Positions 6,472 through 13,400 are shown, counted from the first letter of the stretch. The stretch: DNA of 15,392 nucleotides from CAYRZL01 sp964428795 (GCA_964428795.1 CAYRZL010000065.1:1-15392), one strand, 5' to 3'. Notes: a model not told the origin generated them from the letters alone. Translations and numbers: made by a program.

Positions 6472-7462
6472 ATTTGATTTTGGATGGTGAAGACGTCGGC
6501 TCACAAACTGCTGTATAATGAGCTTTGCGGGCTTTAAACTCCGGATCTTTTCCAAGATCCAGGAAATGGCTCTCCTTTTCAAAAATATCCTGTCCATGCA
6601 TAATCTTACCACTCACAAGATCATGGGCATGGACGCGCTGTCCGTTGATACCGAGAGATTCGTCCCATGTAAATTTGAATCCACCGTCTACAATATTCAG
6701 CCTTCCCTCTAAACCACAATACTCACATACTGCATGGGTTGTTCCCGGGAAGATATAAAATGCATTCCCGTGACAATGCGGGCAGGCGCCTTCTGTACCT
6801 TTCCAGAGAGAAAGATCTTCCGACCCATCGATCTGAACGTCATGATCAATAATATACTGGGCAGCTTCAACCAGATTGCGTCCAATCTCTCTCATACGCT
6901 CAATCTTGTCATCCTGCATAATAACATCTTTACTCCATGAGAAAAACTCATTATTTACAATCTTCCATCCCGGACTCATTGCGAGCATCGCATGATCCGT
7001 CTCACAGCGAACCGCCCAGTCAGAACCGCCAATCGCCACAAAGGAAATTGCTTTCTGTTTGAAATATCTCGGGTTCAGACCTTCTTTTCCCTGCTCTTTT
7101 AATTTACCATTCAGCATCAGCAGCATGCCTATATCATGTGAAGGTCCCATACGGTCTGTGACCACATGGAACAAGCCGGATGCTCCGGACTCATAAATCG
7201 GATCCACCATCAAAACACCGTCTGCCTCAACAAGTTTCTCATAGAAAGCCGCATAATCATCTTTTTCCGTGCAAATCATGCCCTTACCCATTACAAGACC
7301 GCGGGAACATGCAACACAACCTGAGCAGTAATGAATATCCCAGTCAAGCATATGGATAAATTCAATCTCCGCCCCCATTTCTTTTGCGGCTTCAAGAGCC
7401 ACACGACACATGGTATCGTTGTTTCCGTTTTTTGTCCCGAAAGAAACTCCTAAAATTTTCAT
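6470..7462 (-). CDS. Flavodoxin-fold oxidoreductase with C-terminal zinc ribbon
   Basis: A 330-residue protein of two modules. Residues 1-205 look like an NADPH-dependent FMN-reductase / iron-sulfur-flavoprotein type flavodoxin fold: strand KILGVSFGTKNGNNDT with a phosphate-binding loop, then YCSGCVAC (C46, C49, C52) and C64, then DGVLMVDPIYESGASGLFHVVTDR. The CxxCxxC plus C spacing resembles Isf-type proteins but has a longer last gap, so an Fe-S cluster is possible, not proven. Residues 227-249 form a CPHC...CEYC zinc-ribbon/rubredoxin-like knuckle followed by a tail rich in His and acidic residues. I use the ATG at 7462, directly after AGGAGGTACAAG; the frame is open 14 codons upstream but those codons overlap the ribosome binding site. 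It lies in the operon between the DUF362-like fragment and the URO-D gene. It is probably an electron carrier or reductase for the pathway. Confidence 0.75.
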   Translation of the reverse strand: MKILGVSFGTKNGNNDTMCRVALEAAKEMGAEIEFIHMLDWDIHYCSGCVACSRGLVMGKGMICTEKDDYAAFYEKLVEADGVLMVDPIYESGASGLFHVVTDRMGPSHDIGMLLMLNGKLKEQGKEGLNPRYFKQKAISFVAIGGSDWAVRCETDHAMLAMSPGWKIVNNEFFSWSKDVIMQDDKIERMREIGRNLVEAAQYIIDHDVQIDGSEDLSLWKGTEGACPHCHGNAFYIFPGTTHAVCEYCGLEGRLNIVDGGFKFTWDESLGINGQRVHAHDLVSGKIMHGQDIFEKESHFLDLGKDPEFKARKAHYTAVCEPTSSPSKIK

Positions 7463-7506
7463 CTTGTACCTCCTAAAATAATGAATATATTTCATAAAAC
7501 CCACTA

Positions 7507-7644
7507 TCAGTTCCTTTTAAAATAAATATCGGTTGCATTTTTCTCAATCATATTTTCCACGCCGCCCAGCAGATCAAACACTCTGGTAACACTTTCCTGT
7601 ATGTCTGCCTCTTTTGCCAAAGCGACAATTGCTTTTTTACCCAT
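7507..7644 (-). pseudogene. DUF362 N-terminal fragment (45 aa)
   Basis: A short frame with a clear GGGAGG ribosome binding site encodes 45 residues. They resemble the start of DUF362 proteins: a first strand KKAIVALAK, a helix ESVTRVFDLLGGVENMI, then an ATDIYFKRN end where the family usually has a xVxIKPN strand and continues for about 250 more residues. It stops there, followed at once by a second stop, and no later DUF362 segment lies before the flavoprotein gene 45 bases on. It is most likely a decayed gene that keeps its translation start, or a small peptide retained for translational coupling. The assignment rests on pattern memory of a short segment. Confidence 0.5.
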
Positions 7645-7695
7645 TCAAATACCTCCCGCTAAAATTTCCCGACTTAATAAATAATCCTATATTCA

Positions 7696-7732
7696 CAGTT
7701 GGGGTGGTATTTCAAATTTACCACCCCGCTGT
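7696..7732 (-). promoter_or_regulatory. Strong intercistronic hairpin after the cyclase gene
   Basis: GGGGTGGTA (7701-7709) and TACCACCCC (7719-7727) form a 9-bp GC-rich stem, extended by flanking ACAG/CTGT. It lies between the cyclase stop (7757) and the DUF362-like fragment. No U-run follows directly on the minus strand, so it looks like an RNA-stabilising, processing or attenuating hairpin rather than a full terminator. Confidence 0.5.
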
Positions 7733-7756
7733 CAGTTTTTTATCACAATCTGCTTT

Positions 7757-8764
7757 TTATTTTTTATTTCGGCCAAACAGACGCTGTACATACTCCAGAC
7801 CGCTTGCTCCGCCATGCTCTGCATCCGCATATCCGGTTCCGGCATAGAAATATTCTCTTGTCGGAACATCATTCAGTTCCTCCTCGTCAATCTCTGCTAC
7901 GCAGCGGGCGATAGAACCGTCACCCATATACCAGCGCATCGGGAAACAATAGAATTTAAAACGTTTTCCGGTTACCTTAGAGAGATCACCGCCCAGATTC
8001 TCGATACCCACAATACCGTTACCCAGCATTGTCTTATGGCACGGCTCCCAGGTACCCCAGATGCCATATTTCTCAAGTTCACCAAACTTCTTGTCATAGG
8101 CTTCCTGACCATGGATGCGGATATACTCCCACTTATTGAATTCAGCATAAGCTTCTTCACCAAACAGCATCTTGTACTCTTCCACAATCGGAGCGCCTGA
8201 CTGACCCACCAGATCCAGACGGGTGCCGCCGTTTTCACCCATAGCAGTGTGAAGCGGATGATCCAGAGCCTGCATATCCATTGCTACACATTTTACTTTA
8301 TGCTCAACAAACCATTTACCGGCATCGATACCTGTACCGATGGAATAATGATAATATGCTTTGGAATCGTCATACAGTTTGTGCATGCCTGTGTCAAGGA
8401 TCAAAACCATACCTTCCAGTTCAGACGGGTCAATTCCTGCTTTTGCACATCCTGCTTCCAGATCTTTTGGCATAATCAGCGCCCACGGCTCCACTTCGAT
8501 TGGAATACATACCGCATCACCCGTATATGCATCAATCGGCATCTCATGTGTATAACGTGCACGGCGGCCGTCAAACTCATACTCCATTACGTGACGCGGA
8601 GCGTCACAATGTGTGCCTGTGTGCTGCGGCACATTGATCCACTGTGTTAAAACACCGCTTTTTGCCATAGAATGTGCGCTGTCAACATTCGGTTTGTTAA
8701 AATATGGCCAACGCGGACACTCCTCACTAAATGGATGACTTAAATCAACAAATACTTTTCCCAT
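7757..8764 (-). CDS. Cyclase-family metal-dependent hydrolase, long form
   Basis: A 335-residue member of the cyclase / kynurenine-formamidase-like family of metal hydrolases. The signature HTGTHCDAPRH lies at residues 48-58, matching HxGTHxDxPxH, with H48, H52, D54 and H58 as probable divalent-metal ligands. The N-terminal VDLSHPFSEECPRWP is also typical. Bacterial formamidases have about 210 residues; the extra 120 here lie mainly in the second half. Characterised relatives hydrolyse amides or open cyclic ketones and diketones (for example cyclohexane-1,2-dione hydrolase-type chemistry). The start codon follows TTAGGAGGT by eight bases. It is the first gene of the operon, but an IS element sits 24 bases upstream, between it and the predicted promoter and leader at 10595-10706. 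Confidence 0.8.
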   Translation of the reverse strand: MGKVFVDLSHPFSEECPRWPYFNKPNVDSAHSMAKSGVLTQWINVPQHTGTHCDAPRHVMEYEFDGRRARYTHEMPIDAYTGDAVCIPIEVEPWALIMPKDLEAGCAKAGIDPSELEGMVLILDTGMHKLYDDSKAYYHYSIGTGIDAGKWFVEHKVKCVAMDMQALDHPLHTAMGENGGTRLDLVGQSGAPIVEEYKMLFGEEAYAEFNKWEYIRIHGQEAYDKKFGELEKYGIWGTWEPCHKTMLGNGIVGIENLGGDLSKVTGKRFKFYCFPMRWYMGDGSIARCVAEIDEEELNDVPTREYFYAGTGYADAEHGGASGLEYVQRLFGRNKK

Positions 8765-8783
8765 TTTTTTACCTCCTAAAATA

Positions 8784-8787
8784 ATGA
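8784..8787. repeat. Left target-site duplication (ATGA) of the IS
   Basis: ATGA here and at 10590-10593 directly flank the two perfect inverted ends of the IS. Excising the IS with one copy restores a leader that aligns with 6403-6471. Confidence 0.7.
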
Positions 8788-8796
8788 ATAATCTCT

Positions 8797-8844
8797 CGGA
8801 ATCTCCAGCCTTTGATTTATCAGGCTTTGAGATTCCGTTTTATT
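8797..8844 (+). terminator. Subterminal hairpin at the IS left end
   Basis: CGGAATCTC-CAGCCT (8797-8811) pairs with AGGCT-TT-GAGATTCCG (8822-8837), followed on plus by TTTTATTT. One arm uses the inner half of the terminal repeat. This looks like a plus-strand terminator shielding the transposase from transcription entering from outside. On the minus strand no U-run follows, so its effect on cyclase expression is uncertain. Confidence 0.55.
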
Positions 8845-8951
8845 TAAAATCCCCCACTTTTTTTGCCAAAAACCCTTGACAAATCCATCGAAAAATGCGG
8901 CGCTTCGCGCCCTTGATAAAAAAGTATCTTTTCGATTGGAGGCGATTTTAA

Positions 8952-10439
8952 TTGTTACCTGTTAACTCCGGCGGCCATGCCGCCTACCAAGACTTTGTTA
9001 CTGAAAATCTCCGTAAATATTATCCTGACCCGGATGCGATTGCCCGCTCTACCTGGGACATCATCGAACGTTTCTGGAATCTTGATCTTTCCTACACGGA
9101 TGAATTCCTCCGCAGCAAATATTCCGTCTATGGGCCAAAACCAAGGACACCTTCCTGCATGCAGCGGTCTTATCTGCTGTCCATCGATTTTAAAGTCCCT
9201 TCGGTCACTGACTGGGCTGCACAGCTTAAGATTAATCCCCTTTATGCTATCCTCAGCGGCTTTGAATTCGGGGATACCCCGGGTGTCGGTACTTTTTATG
9301 ACTTTTTCGACCGTCTTTGGGATTCCGATTCTGACCATCTTTCTCCCCATGAACACCCTGTAAAAAAGAAGAAGGTCAAAAAGCCGAAGCAAAAAGGCTC
9401 AAAAGCCGAATCTGTTGAAAAAATCTCCGTCGACCAGTTATTTAAGCAGCTGGAACCGGCCTCTTTTTCCATGGAAGATCAGCCTTATGCTTCCCTTTTT
9501 CAGATTTATCACCGGGAATTCCTGGATCAGTCTGTCAAAAAAGGGCTGATCGATACGGACTCCCTTTCCATTGCCGGTGACGGCACTCCCGTTGTCACCT
9601 CTGCCAGGGAACGCAAACACCGTATCTGCGGCTGCGCCGAAAAAGGCATTACCGACTGTGACTGCGACCGCTACTTTTCCCAGCCTGATTGTGATATCGG
9701 GTGGGATTCCTCCAGGGATTGCTTTTATCATGGCTATGACCTTTACATGATCGTTGCCTCTGACTCGGAAAGCGACCTGCCCATTTTCCCGCTTTTCCAT
9801 CCTGCGTCCAAACATGATTCCCATGGCTTTCTGGAAGCCTACTTCAGGATGAAAGCCTTTCTCCCTGACTATCACGTCACCAAATAGCTCCTGGACTCCG
9901 CACATGATGCCATGCCTTATTACCTGTATTGCCGCAGGAATGGGATTACTCCGTTTATCGACCTGAATGAAAAGCGGGGAATCAAAGAAACCTACAAGGG
10001 CGATTTCACCATTGGCAAAGACGGCGTGCCTGTCTGCAAGGCAGGAAGGAAAATGCACCGTGACGGGTCTGAACCTTCCAAGGCCAGATTAAAATACCGC
10101 TGCCCCCTGGCCAGCAGAAAATATGGCTGTTCCTGCTCGGATCCATGCTCGGATTCCAAGTACGGCAGGACCGTACACCTTGCTATGAAAGATAATCCCC
10201 GGCTGATTAATATACCGCCCCGTGACAGCAAGGAATGGAAACGGGAATTCAATGGAAGGACTTCCGCAGAACGTTCCAATAAACGCGAGAAATTGGACTT
10301 TAAATTAGAGGACGGCAGGCACCGTTCTACTAAGATGTGGTACTGCCGCCTCTATCACATCCTAATGTTGCAGCATTTGGATGCATGGGATCTGCCCTAT
10401 AAATCGGCCCTAAGAAAGTTGATTCTACAAACGGCATGA
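8952..10439 (+). pseudogene. DDE transposase interrupted by an in-frame TAG
   Basis: A TTG start at 8952, nine bases after GGAGG, opens a frame of 495 codons broken by TAG at 9885-9887 (after DYHVTK). The same frame then continues with LLDSAHDAMPYYLY. The N-terminal 120 residues look like the helical domain common to IS4/IS5/IS1182-type transposases. A Lys-rich linker (KKKKVKKPKQK) follows, and then the catalytic core. The first Asp is probably in SIAGDGTPV, and the third acidic residue sits in FNGRTSAERSNKREK, which fits the F/Y-x2-R-x3-E-x6-K (YREK) motif of the IS4 superfamily. Two Cys-rich patches (ICGCAEKGITDCDCD and YGCSCSDPC) occur in the core. One nonsense mutation with an otherwise intact frame implies recent inactivation. 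The first ORF alone (311 aa) lacks the last catalytic residue. Confidence 0.85.
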
Positions 10440-10477
10440 CCCTTTGATTATTATATACCATTTTTTCAGGCATAGCG

Positions 10478-10509
10478 ACAGTTATGTCTCATTCTCATGT
10501 CTGTTTTTT
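10478..10509 (+). terminator. Transposase terminator
   Basis: ACAGTTATG (10478-10486) pairs with CATGTCTGT (10496-10504) with one mismatch, and TTTTT follows. It lies 39 bases after the transposase stop, inside the IS right end. Confidence 0.5.
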
Positions 10510-10589
10510 CATTTTCGGATAATATTTACTTTTCAAAGTCCATTGCCAGCGATATCTGGCGATAATCACTCAGGATTCCGAGAGATTAT

Positions 10590-10593
10590 ATGA
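10590..10593. repeat. Right target-site duplication (ATGA) of the IS
   Basis: Second copy of the 4-bp ATGA flanking the IS; it is the partner of 8784-8787. Confidence 0.7.
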
Positions 10594-10594
10594 C

Positions 10595-10645
10595 TCCTAT
10601 AATTCCTATATCTCATAACCCGATGCTTCCACCGGATTATTGATT
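10595..10645 (-). promoter_or_regulatory. Hairpin leader of the operon (copy 2), cut off from its gene
   Basis: This stretch aligns without gaps to 6421-6471, 41 of 51 positions identical. The stem is ATAATCCG/CGGGTTAT on the minus strand. Its one non-Watson-Crick pair is a U-G wobble only in the minus-strand RNA, which supports transcription toward the cyclase gene. The IS now separates it from the TATTTTAGGAGG ribosome binding site at 8764-8787. Confidence 0.55.
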
Positions 10646-10669
10646 CAATGAAACAAAAATATTTCTTTC

Positions 10670-10706
10670 ATTATATAGTAAAAATCGCATAATTAGAAAT
10701 TCCAAT
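10670..10706 (-). promoter_or_regulatory. Promoter and operator-like box of the cyclase operon
   Basis: On the minus strand TATAAT lies at 10670-10675. The 18-base box ATAATTAGAAATTCCAAT (10689-10706, plus) is placed exactly as in the copy upstream of the PhlG-like gene, with one base difference within the box. It points toward the leader and, before the IS came in, toward the cyclase gene about 105 bases away. It is probably LysR-controlled. Confidence 0.6.
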
Positions 10707-10716
10707 AAAAAGTAAA

Positions 10717-10757
10717 AATTCATACAGATTTTGAATAAATCAAATTCTGTATGAATT
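10717..10757 (-). terminator. Terminator of the radical SAM gene
   Basis: AATTCATACAGA and TCTGTATGAATT form a perfect 12-bp stem around a 17-base loop. On the minus strand it is followed by TTTTACTTTTT. It lies 64 bases after the radical SAM stop. The stem sequence is the same as in the LysR terminator at 1821-1859, with a larger loop. Confidence 0.65.
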
Positions 10758-10820
10758 ATTTTTCCTCTGCTTATTCAATTTTTAGAAAAACACATTCATC
10801 CGTCTGATAATCTTTCGTTC

Positions 10821-11723
10821 TTAACCTTTCATGCGAAGCTTCAATCCCGCCAAAACCGTATCCGGTTTTAAGTGCATCAGACTGTTCATCTCCCCTGCCA
10901 TGGAAAAACCGCATTGATCGCAGACTCCGGCTGTTTTTCCCGGACATTCGGTCAGTCTTGTTCCATCCGTGAGAATAAAGTTTGTAATCCAACAATACTT
11001 TTTAAAATCATGTTTCTTCATGCAGGATAAACCGGACACGCTGTTCATAATGGCGTATCCTTCCCGCTTCATGCGGATGATCTTGTCAATGACACGGATA
11101 CGCGTCTCCCAGTCAAGAGTCATATGCTCCGTTCCCGCATAAGGCGTATGAAAGTTTAAGGATACCGAGCAAATCGCCGGATTTGCCGTCGCATACCGGA
11201 TTACATCCGGCACGGAACGATAATTAAATTTGTTGATGGCCATGTTGATACTGACCGCAGGATGCCCGCTTTTTCGGATATTCTCATGCAATTTTTCAAA
11301 GGTTCCCTCACCACGAATGATATCATGGTATTTTTTATATCCGTCCACACTGACCCAGATGGAATCCGCGTTTAAGTGTCCAAACTCTTTCTGCCCGTTG
11401 GTCGTCACCGTTGTAGAAAAAAAACCGATTTTTTTTGCCAGATAGATCAGATCATTCAAACGGTATTCCCCATCCTGCCAAAGCGTAGGTTCTCCTCCCT
11501 CAAAATCCACAAAGCGGGAGCCCTGCGCATAGGAATATTTCAGTTCCGCCTCAATCTGCCGGTACGGTTTCATCCGGGTGCCGGCGTGACCGTCCTCACT
11601 GCAATGCTTACACTTCAAATTGCAGTAATCTGTGATAAACAAAACCGTCTGTAGAGGCTTCTCCTTTTTCATTAATTTATTTTCAAAATACCACATGGGC
11701 ATATATAGATAATTCTCTAGCAT
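10821..11723 (-). CDS. Radical SAM protein with C-terminal Cys cluster
   Basis: A 300-residue radical SAM enzyme. The CNLKCKHC motif (C34, C38, C41) binds the [4Fe-4S] cluster that cleaves S-adenosylmethionine, and FVDFEGGEPTLW carries the GGE motif. Later strands (TTVTTNG, IWVSVDG, SINMAINKFN) follow the usual partial TIM barrel. The C-terminus has four more cysteines (C244, C260, C268, C271) in a pattern like a twitch/SPASM auxiliary-cluster domain, so a second cluster is plausible. The start at 11723 has AAAGGA six bases upstream. It is followed by a terminator, and the UbiA-family gene lies upstream on the same strand beyond a fold-back element. The pairing suggests modification of a prenylated lipid or quinone-like molecule, but the substrate is unknown. 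Confidence 0.85.
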   Translation of the reverse strand: MLENYLYMPMWYFENKLMKKEKPLQTVLFITDYCNLKCKHCSEDGHAGTRMKPYRQIEAELKYSYAQGSRFVDFEGGEPTLWQDGEYRLNDLIYLAKKIGFFSTTVTTNGQKEFGHLNADSIWVSVDGYKKYHDIIRGEGTFEKLHENIRKSGHPAVSINMAINKFNYRSVPDVIRYATANPAICSVSLNFHTPYAGTEHMTLDWETRIRVIDKIIRMKREGYAIMNSVSGLSCMKKHDFKKYCWITNFILTDGTRLTECPGKTAGVCDQCGFSMAGEMNSLMHLKPDTVLAGLKLRMKG

Positions 11724-11831
11724 GTTGTTTCCTTTCCCAGTAAAATATCAGATTTCCCCGCATACACAATAATAAGATATGCCAAGCATATTATATAATG
11801 TGGTTGTCAAAAGTCTGTAAGAATTCAATAT

Positions 11832-12087
11832 ATGTCAATTTGCACAAACATGAATAACTATGATTTTGCTGGTGGCATAATATCGTTCTCACGAGCAAAC
11901 GGTAGGCAGATTTTCGCAGTTTTGTGAGCATAGCGCAGACAGAAATCCACTGTTTGAGCCATTTATGGCGAGTTTGGATTTCTGTTTGCTAATAAGCGGC
12001 GCAGCAAAACAAGAAAATCAACGTGTTTGCTGTGAAACGATACTGCCCACCAGCTAATTATATATCTATCTTTGTGCAAATTGACAT
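11832..12087. mobile_element. MITE-like 256-bp fold-back element
   Basis: The whole segment is one imperfect palindrome. Its outer ends are 17-base perfect inverted repeats (ATGTCAATTTGCACAAA at 11832-11848 and the complement at 12071-12087). Further matched blocks follow inward: GCTGGTGG, TATCGTT, AGCAAAC, ACAGAAATCCA. The centre is GCCAT-TT-ATGGC (11958-11969). It encodes no plausible protein. It separates the radical SAM gene from the UbiA-family gene. No clear target duplication is visible. It could be a MITE mobilised by an IS elsewhere, or a large structured RNA or terminator in the intergenic region. The gap 11724-11831 shows only an AT-rich stretch with a TATAAT-like match and no gene. 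Confidence 0.7.
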
Positions 12088-12124
12088 GTCGTTCAGAAAA
12101 TGTATGTTTTTGACACCCACATCA

Positions 12125-13129
12125 TTATATGAAAAATGCCAACATCAGCGAAACAAGACTATATATCAGTGCAAATGCCGTCAAAAGGTTTCTTGCCAGA
12201 TACCAGCGGAACATAAACCAGTCCAGTCCGCCTGCACAAATCTGTTCCCAGTTTGCCATCGGACCATACCAGCCTTTGCACGTCACGGTCTGCTCCGGAT
12301 GGATCGTGAAAATCCGCACAGAATCAAACAGTTTTACTGCCCAGGGCAGAGTGAGCAATACCAGCAAATACCACATACTTGTCTTTCCCGCCACTGCAAG
12401 GATCACCGTCAGAATATAGGGCACAAACAGCATGACCGCAAGAGCGGCAAGTCTCCCTGCTCTCCCCTTGATCAGAAAAGCCAGCATCGCCTTGTTTGCC
12501 CTCACATCCGCCTCATAATCCAGCACAGAATGTATGTACAGAATATTTGTCACCAATAAACCCATACTTACCGCAGGAGCCGCCAGATCCCAAGAAAAAC
12601 TTCCGCAGGCAGCATAATAGACGCCCATCATCAAAAGCGGGCCGAACATGATGCCGATATCCGGTTCTCCCAGTCCGCGGTAGCTCAAGCGCAGTGGTTC
12701 CCCGGAATAGGATTCCCCCAGGAACACACCGACTGCCACGAGCAGTACGATCACGGGACCCCGCAGAGCAACAACCACGATTCCCGGTATCAATGCTATG
12801 ATACCGAAAATTACCGCCGCCCACAATGTCTGTTTCAGTGTCGCCTCCCCGCTTACAATATAAGGACATTTCTGTGTCCGTGCACGAATTCCCTCCCTGG
12901 CAAGACTGTCCCAGAATCCGGTCTCTTTTTTCCGATAATCAAAATAGTCATCTGCCAGATTCATACCCAGATGCGCCATACAGCCGCCGAACACGGCCAA
13001 GAGTCCCGTAATCCACCGAAACTCCGGCCGACTTACTGCCAGAAAAAAGGCCGTCAGGGCCGGCATCAGGCTCTGGGGCAGGGATACGGGTCGTGCATTA
13101 TGAAACCAGAATTTCATCCTGCCAAACAT
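12125..13129 (-). CDS. UbiA/MenA-family prenyltransferase
   Basis: A 334-residue integral membrane protein of the UbiA superfamily, which transfers polyprenyl groups from a diphosphate to an aromatic acceptor. The first Asp-rich motif is NLADDYFDY (57-65). The second is SVLDYEADVRANK (201-213, D204 and D208). The stretch YSGEPLRLSYRGLGE (141-155) is typical of MenA-type 1,4-dihydroxy-2-naphthoate prenyltransferases. About eight hydrophobic helices are visible. I use the ATG at 13129, with AGGAG six bases upstream; the frame extends six codons further. It lies on the same strand as the radical SAM gene, the small membrane protein and a truncated MenG/UbiE-like methyltransferase, as in quinone-type pathways. 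No other men gene lies in the window. Confidence 0.85.
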   Translation of the reverse strand: MFGRMKFWFHNARPVSLPQSLMPALTAFFLAVSRPEFRWITGLLAVFGGCMAHLGMNLADDYFDYRKKETGFWDSLAREGIRARTQKCPYIVSGEATLKQTLWAAVIFGIIALIPGIVVVALRGPVIVLLVAVGVFLGESYSGEPLRLSYRGLGEPDIGIMFGPLLMMGVYYAACGSFSWDLAAPAVSMGLLVTNILYIHSVLDYEADVRANKAMLAFLIKGRAGRLAALAVMLFVPYILTVILAVAGKTSMWYLLVLLTLPWAVKLFDSVRIFTIHPEQTVTCKGWYGPMANWEQICAGGLDWFMFRWYLARNLLTAFALIYSLVSLMLAFFI

Positions 13130-13162
13130 GGTATCTCCTTTCCGCATACGAAAATGTGATAC

Positions 13163-13190
13163 AAAAAGCGGGGAATTTTCATTCTCCGCC
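13163..13190 (-). terminator. Terminator after the small membrane protein gene
   Basis: GCGGAGAAT and ATTCCCCGC pair (8 of 9 Watson-Crick) around a GAAA-type loop, followed by TTTTT on the minus strand. It lies 10 bases after the stop at 13200 and before the UbiA-family ribosome binding site. A T-run also follows on plus, so it may be bidirectional. Confidence 0.65.
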
Positions 13191-13199
13191 TTTTATATC

Positions 13200-13400
13200 T
13201 CAGCCCACTACTTTTTTTGCTGCTGCTTTGATCTTATCTGCAAGAGATTCCTCTGCCTGTGCCTCTACATCAAATTCAGCTCCGTCCTCGTTATCTTCAA
13301 ACTCTTCATATTCCGGCTCTTTTGTAAAATACTGATAAGCCTTATAAGCCACAAATCCAATAGCGCCAAGAGCAAGTACACCTTTTAAAAATTTTTTCAT
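13200..13400 (-). CDS. Small membrane-anchored acidic protein
   Basis: A 66-residue protein starting MKKFLKGVLALGAIGFVAYKAYQYF, that is, a short basic N-terminus and one transmembrane or uncleaved signal helix. A strongly acidic middle (EPEYEEFEDNEDGAEFD) and a Lys/Ala-rich amphipathic end (DKIKAAAKKVVG) follow. The start at 13400 has AGGA at a suitable distance; an ATG three codons earlier overlaps it. I do not recognise a family beyond small single-pass proteins common in Clostridia. It sits between the UbiA-family gene and the methyltransferase remnant, with its own terminator. Confidence 0.7.
   Translation of the reverse strand: MKKFLKGVLALGAIGFVAYKAYQYFTKEPEYEEFEDNEDGAEFDVEAQAEESLADKIKAAAKKVVG

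Larger units (their letters stand above)
8788..10589 (+). mobile_element. IS element (IS4-superfamily-like, 1802 bp), inactive transposase
   Basis: The ends are 16-base perfect terminal inverted repeats, ATAATCTCTCGGAATC at 8788-8803 and its complement at 10574-10589. They are flanked by 4-bp ATGA duplications. The element carries one transposase reading frame on the plus strand, against the operon, interrupted by a TAG. It has a subterminal hairpin at the left end and a terminator after the transposase. It lies in the 5' leader of the cyclase operon, between promoter and start codon. I cannot name the exact IS family; the YREK-type motif and the 4-bp duplication are the facts available. Confidence 0.85.

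Noticed and set aside
8249..8650. 133-codon plus-strand frame
   Set aside because: It is a shadow antisense to the cyclase-family gene, whose metal-binding motif is unambiguous.
8876..8881. TTGACA as the -35 of a transposase promoter
   Set aside because: No acceptable -10 follows at 16-18 bases; the sequence there is GC-rich (GGCGCTTCGCGCC).
9885..9887. TAG as a possible pyrrolysine codon
   Set aside because: Pyrrolysine would be expected in methylamine methyltransferases, not a transposase. No pyl gene is in the window, and a point mutation explains it.
9438..10058. 206-codon open frame on the minus strand inside the transposase
   Set aside because: It is antisense to an intact transposase reading frame with clear YREK-type motifs, has no ribosome binding site of note, and its peptide shows no family pattern.
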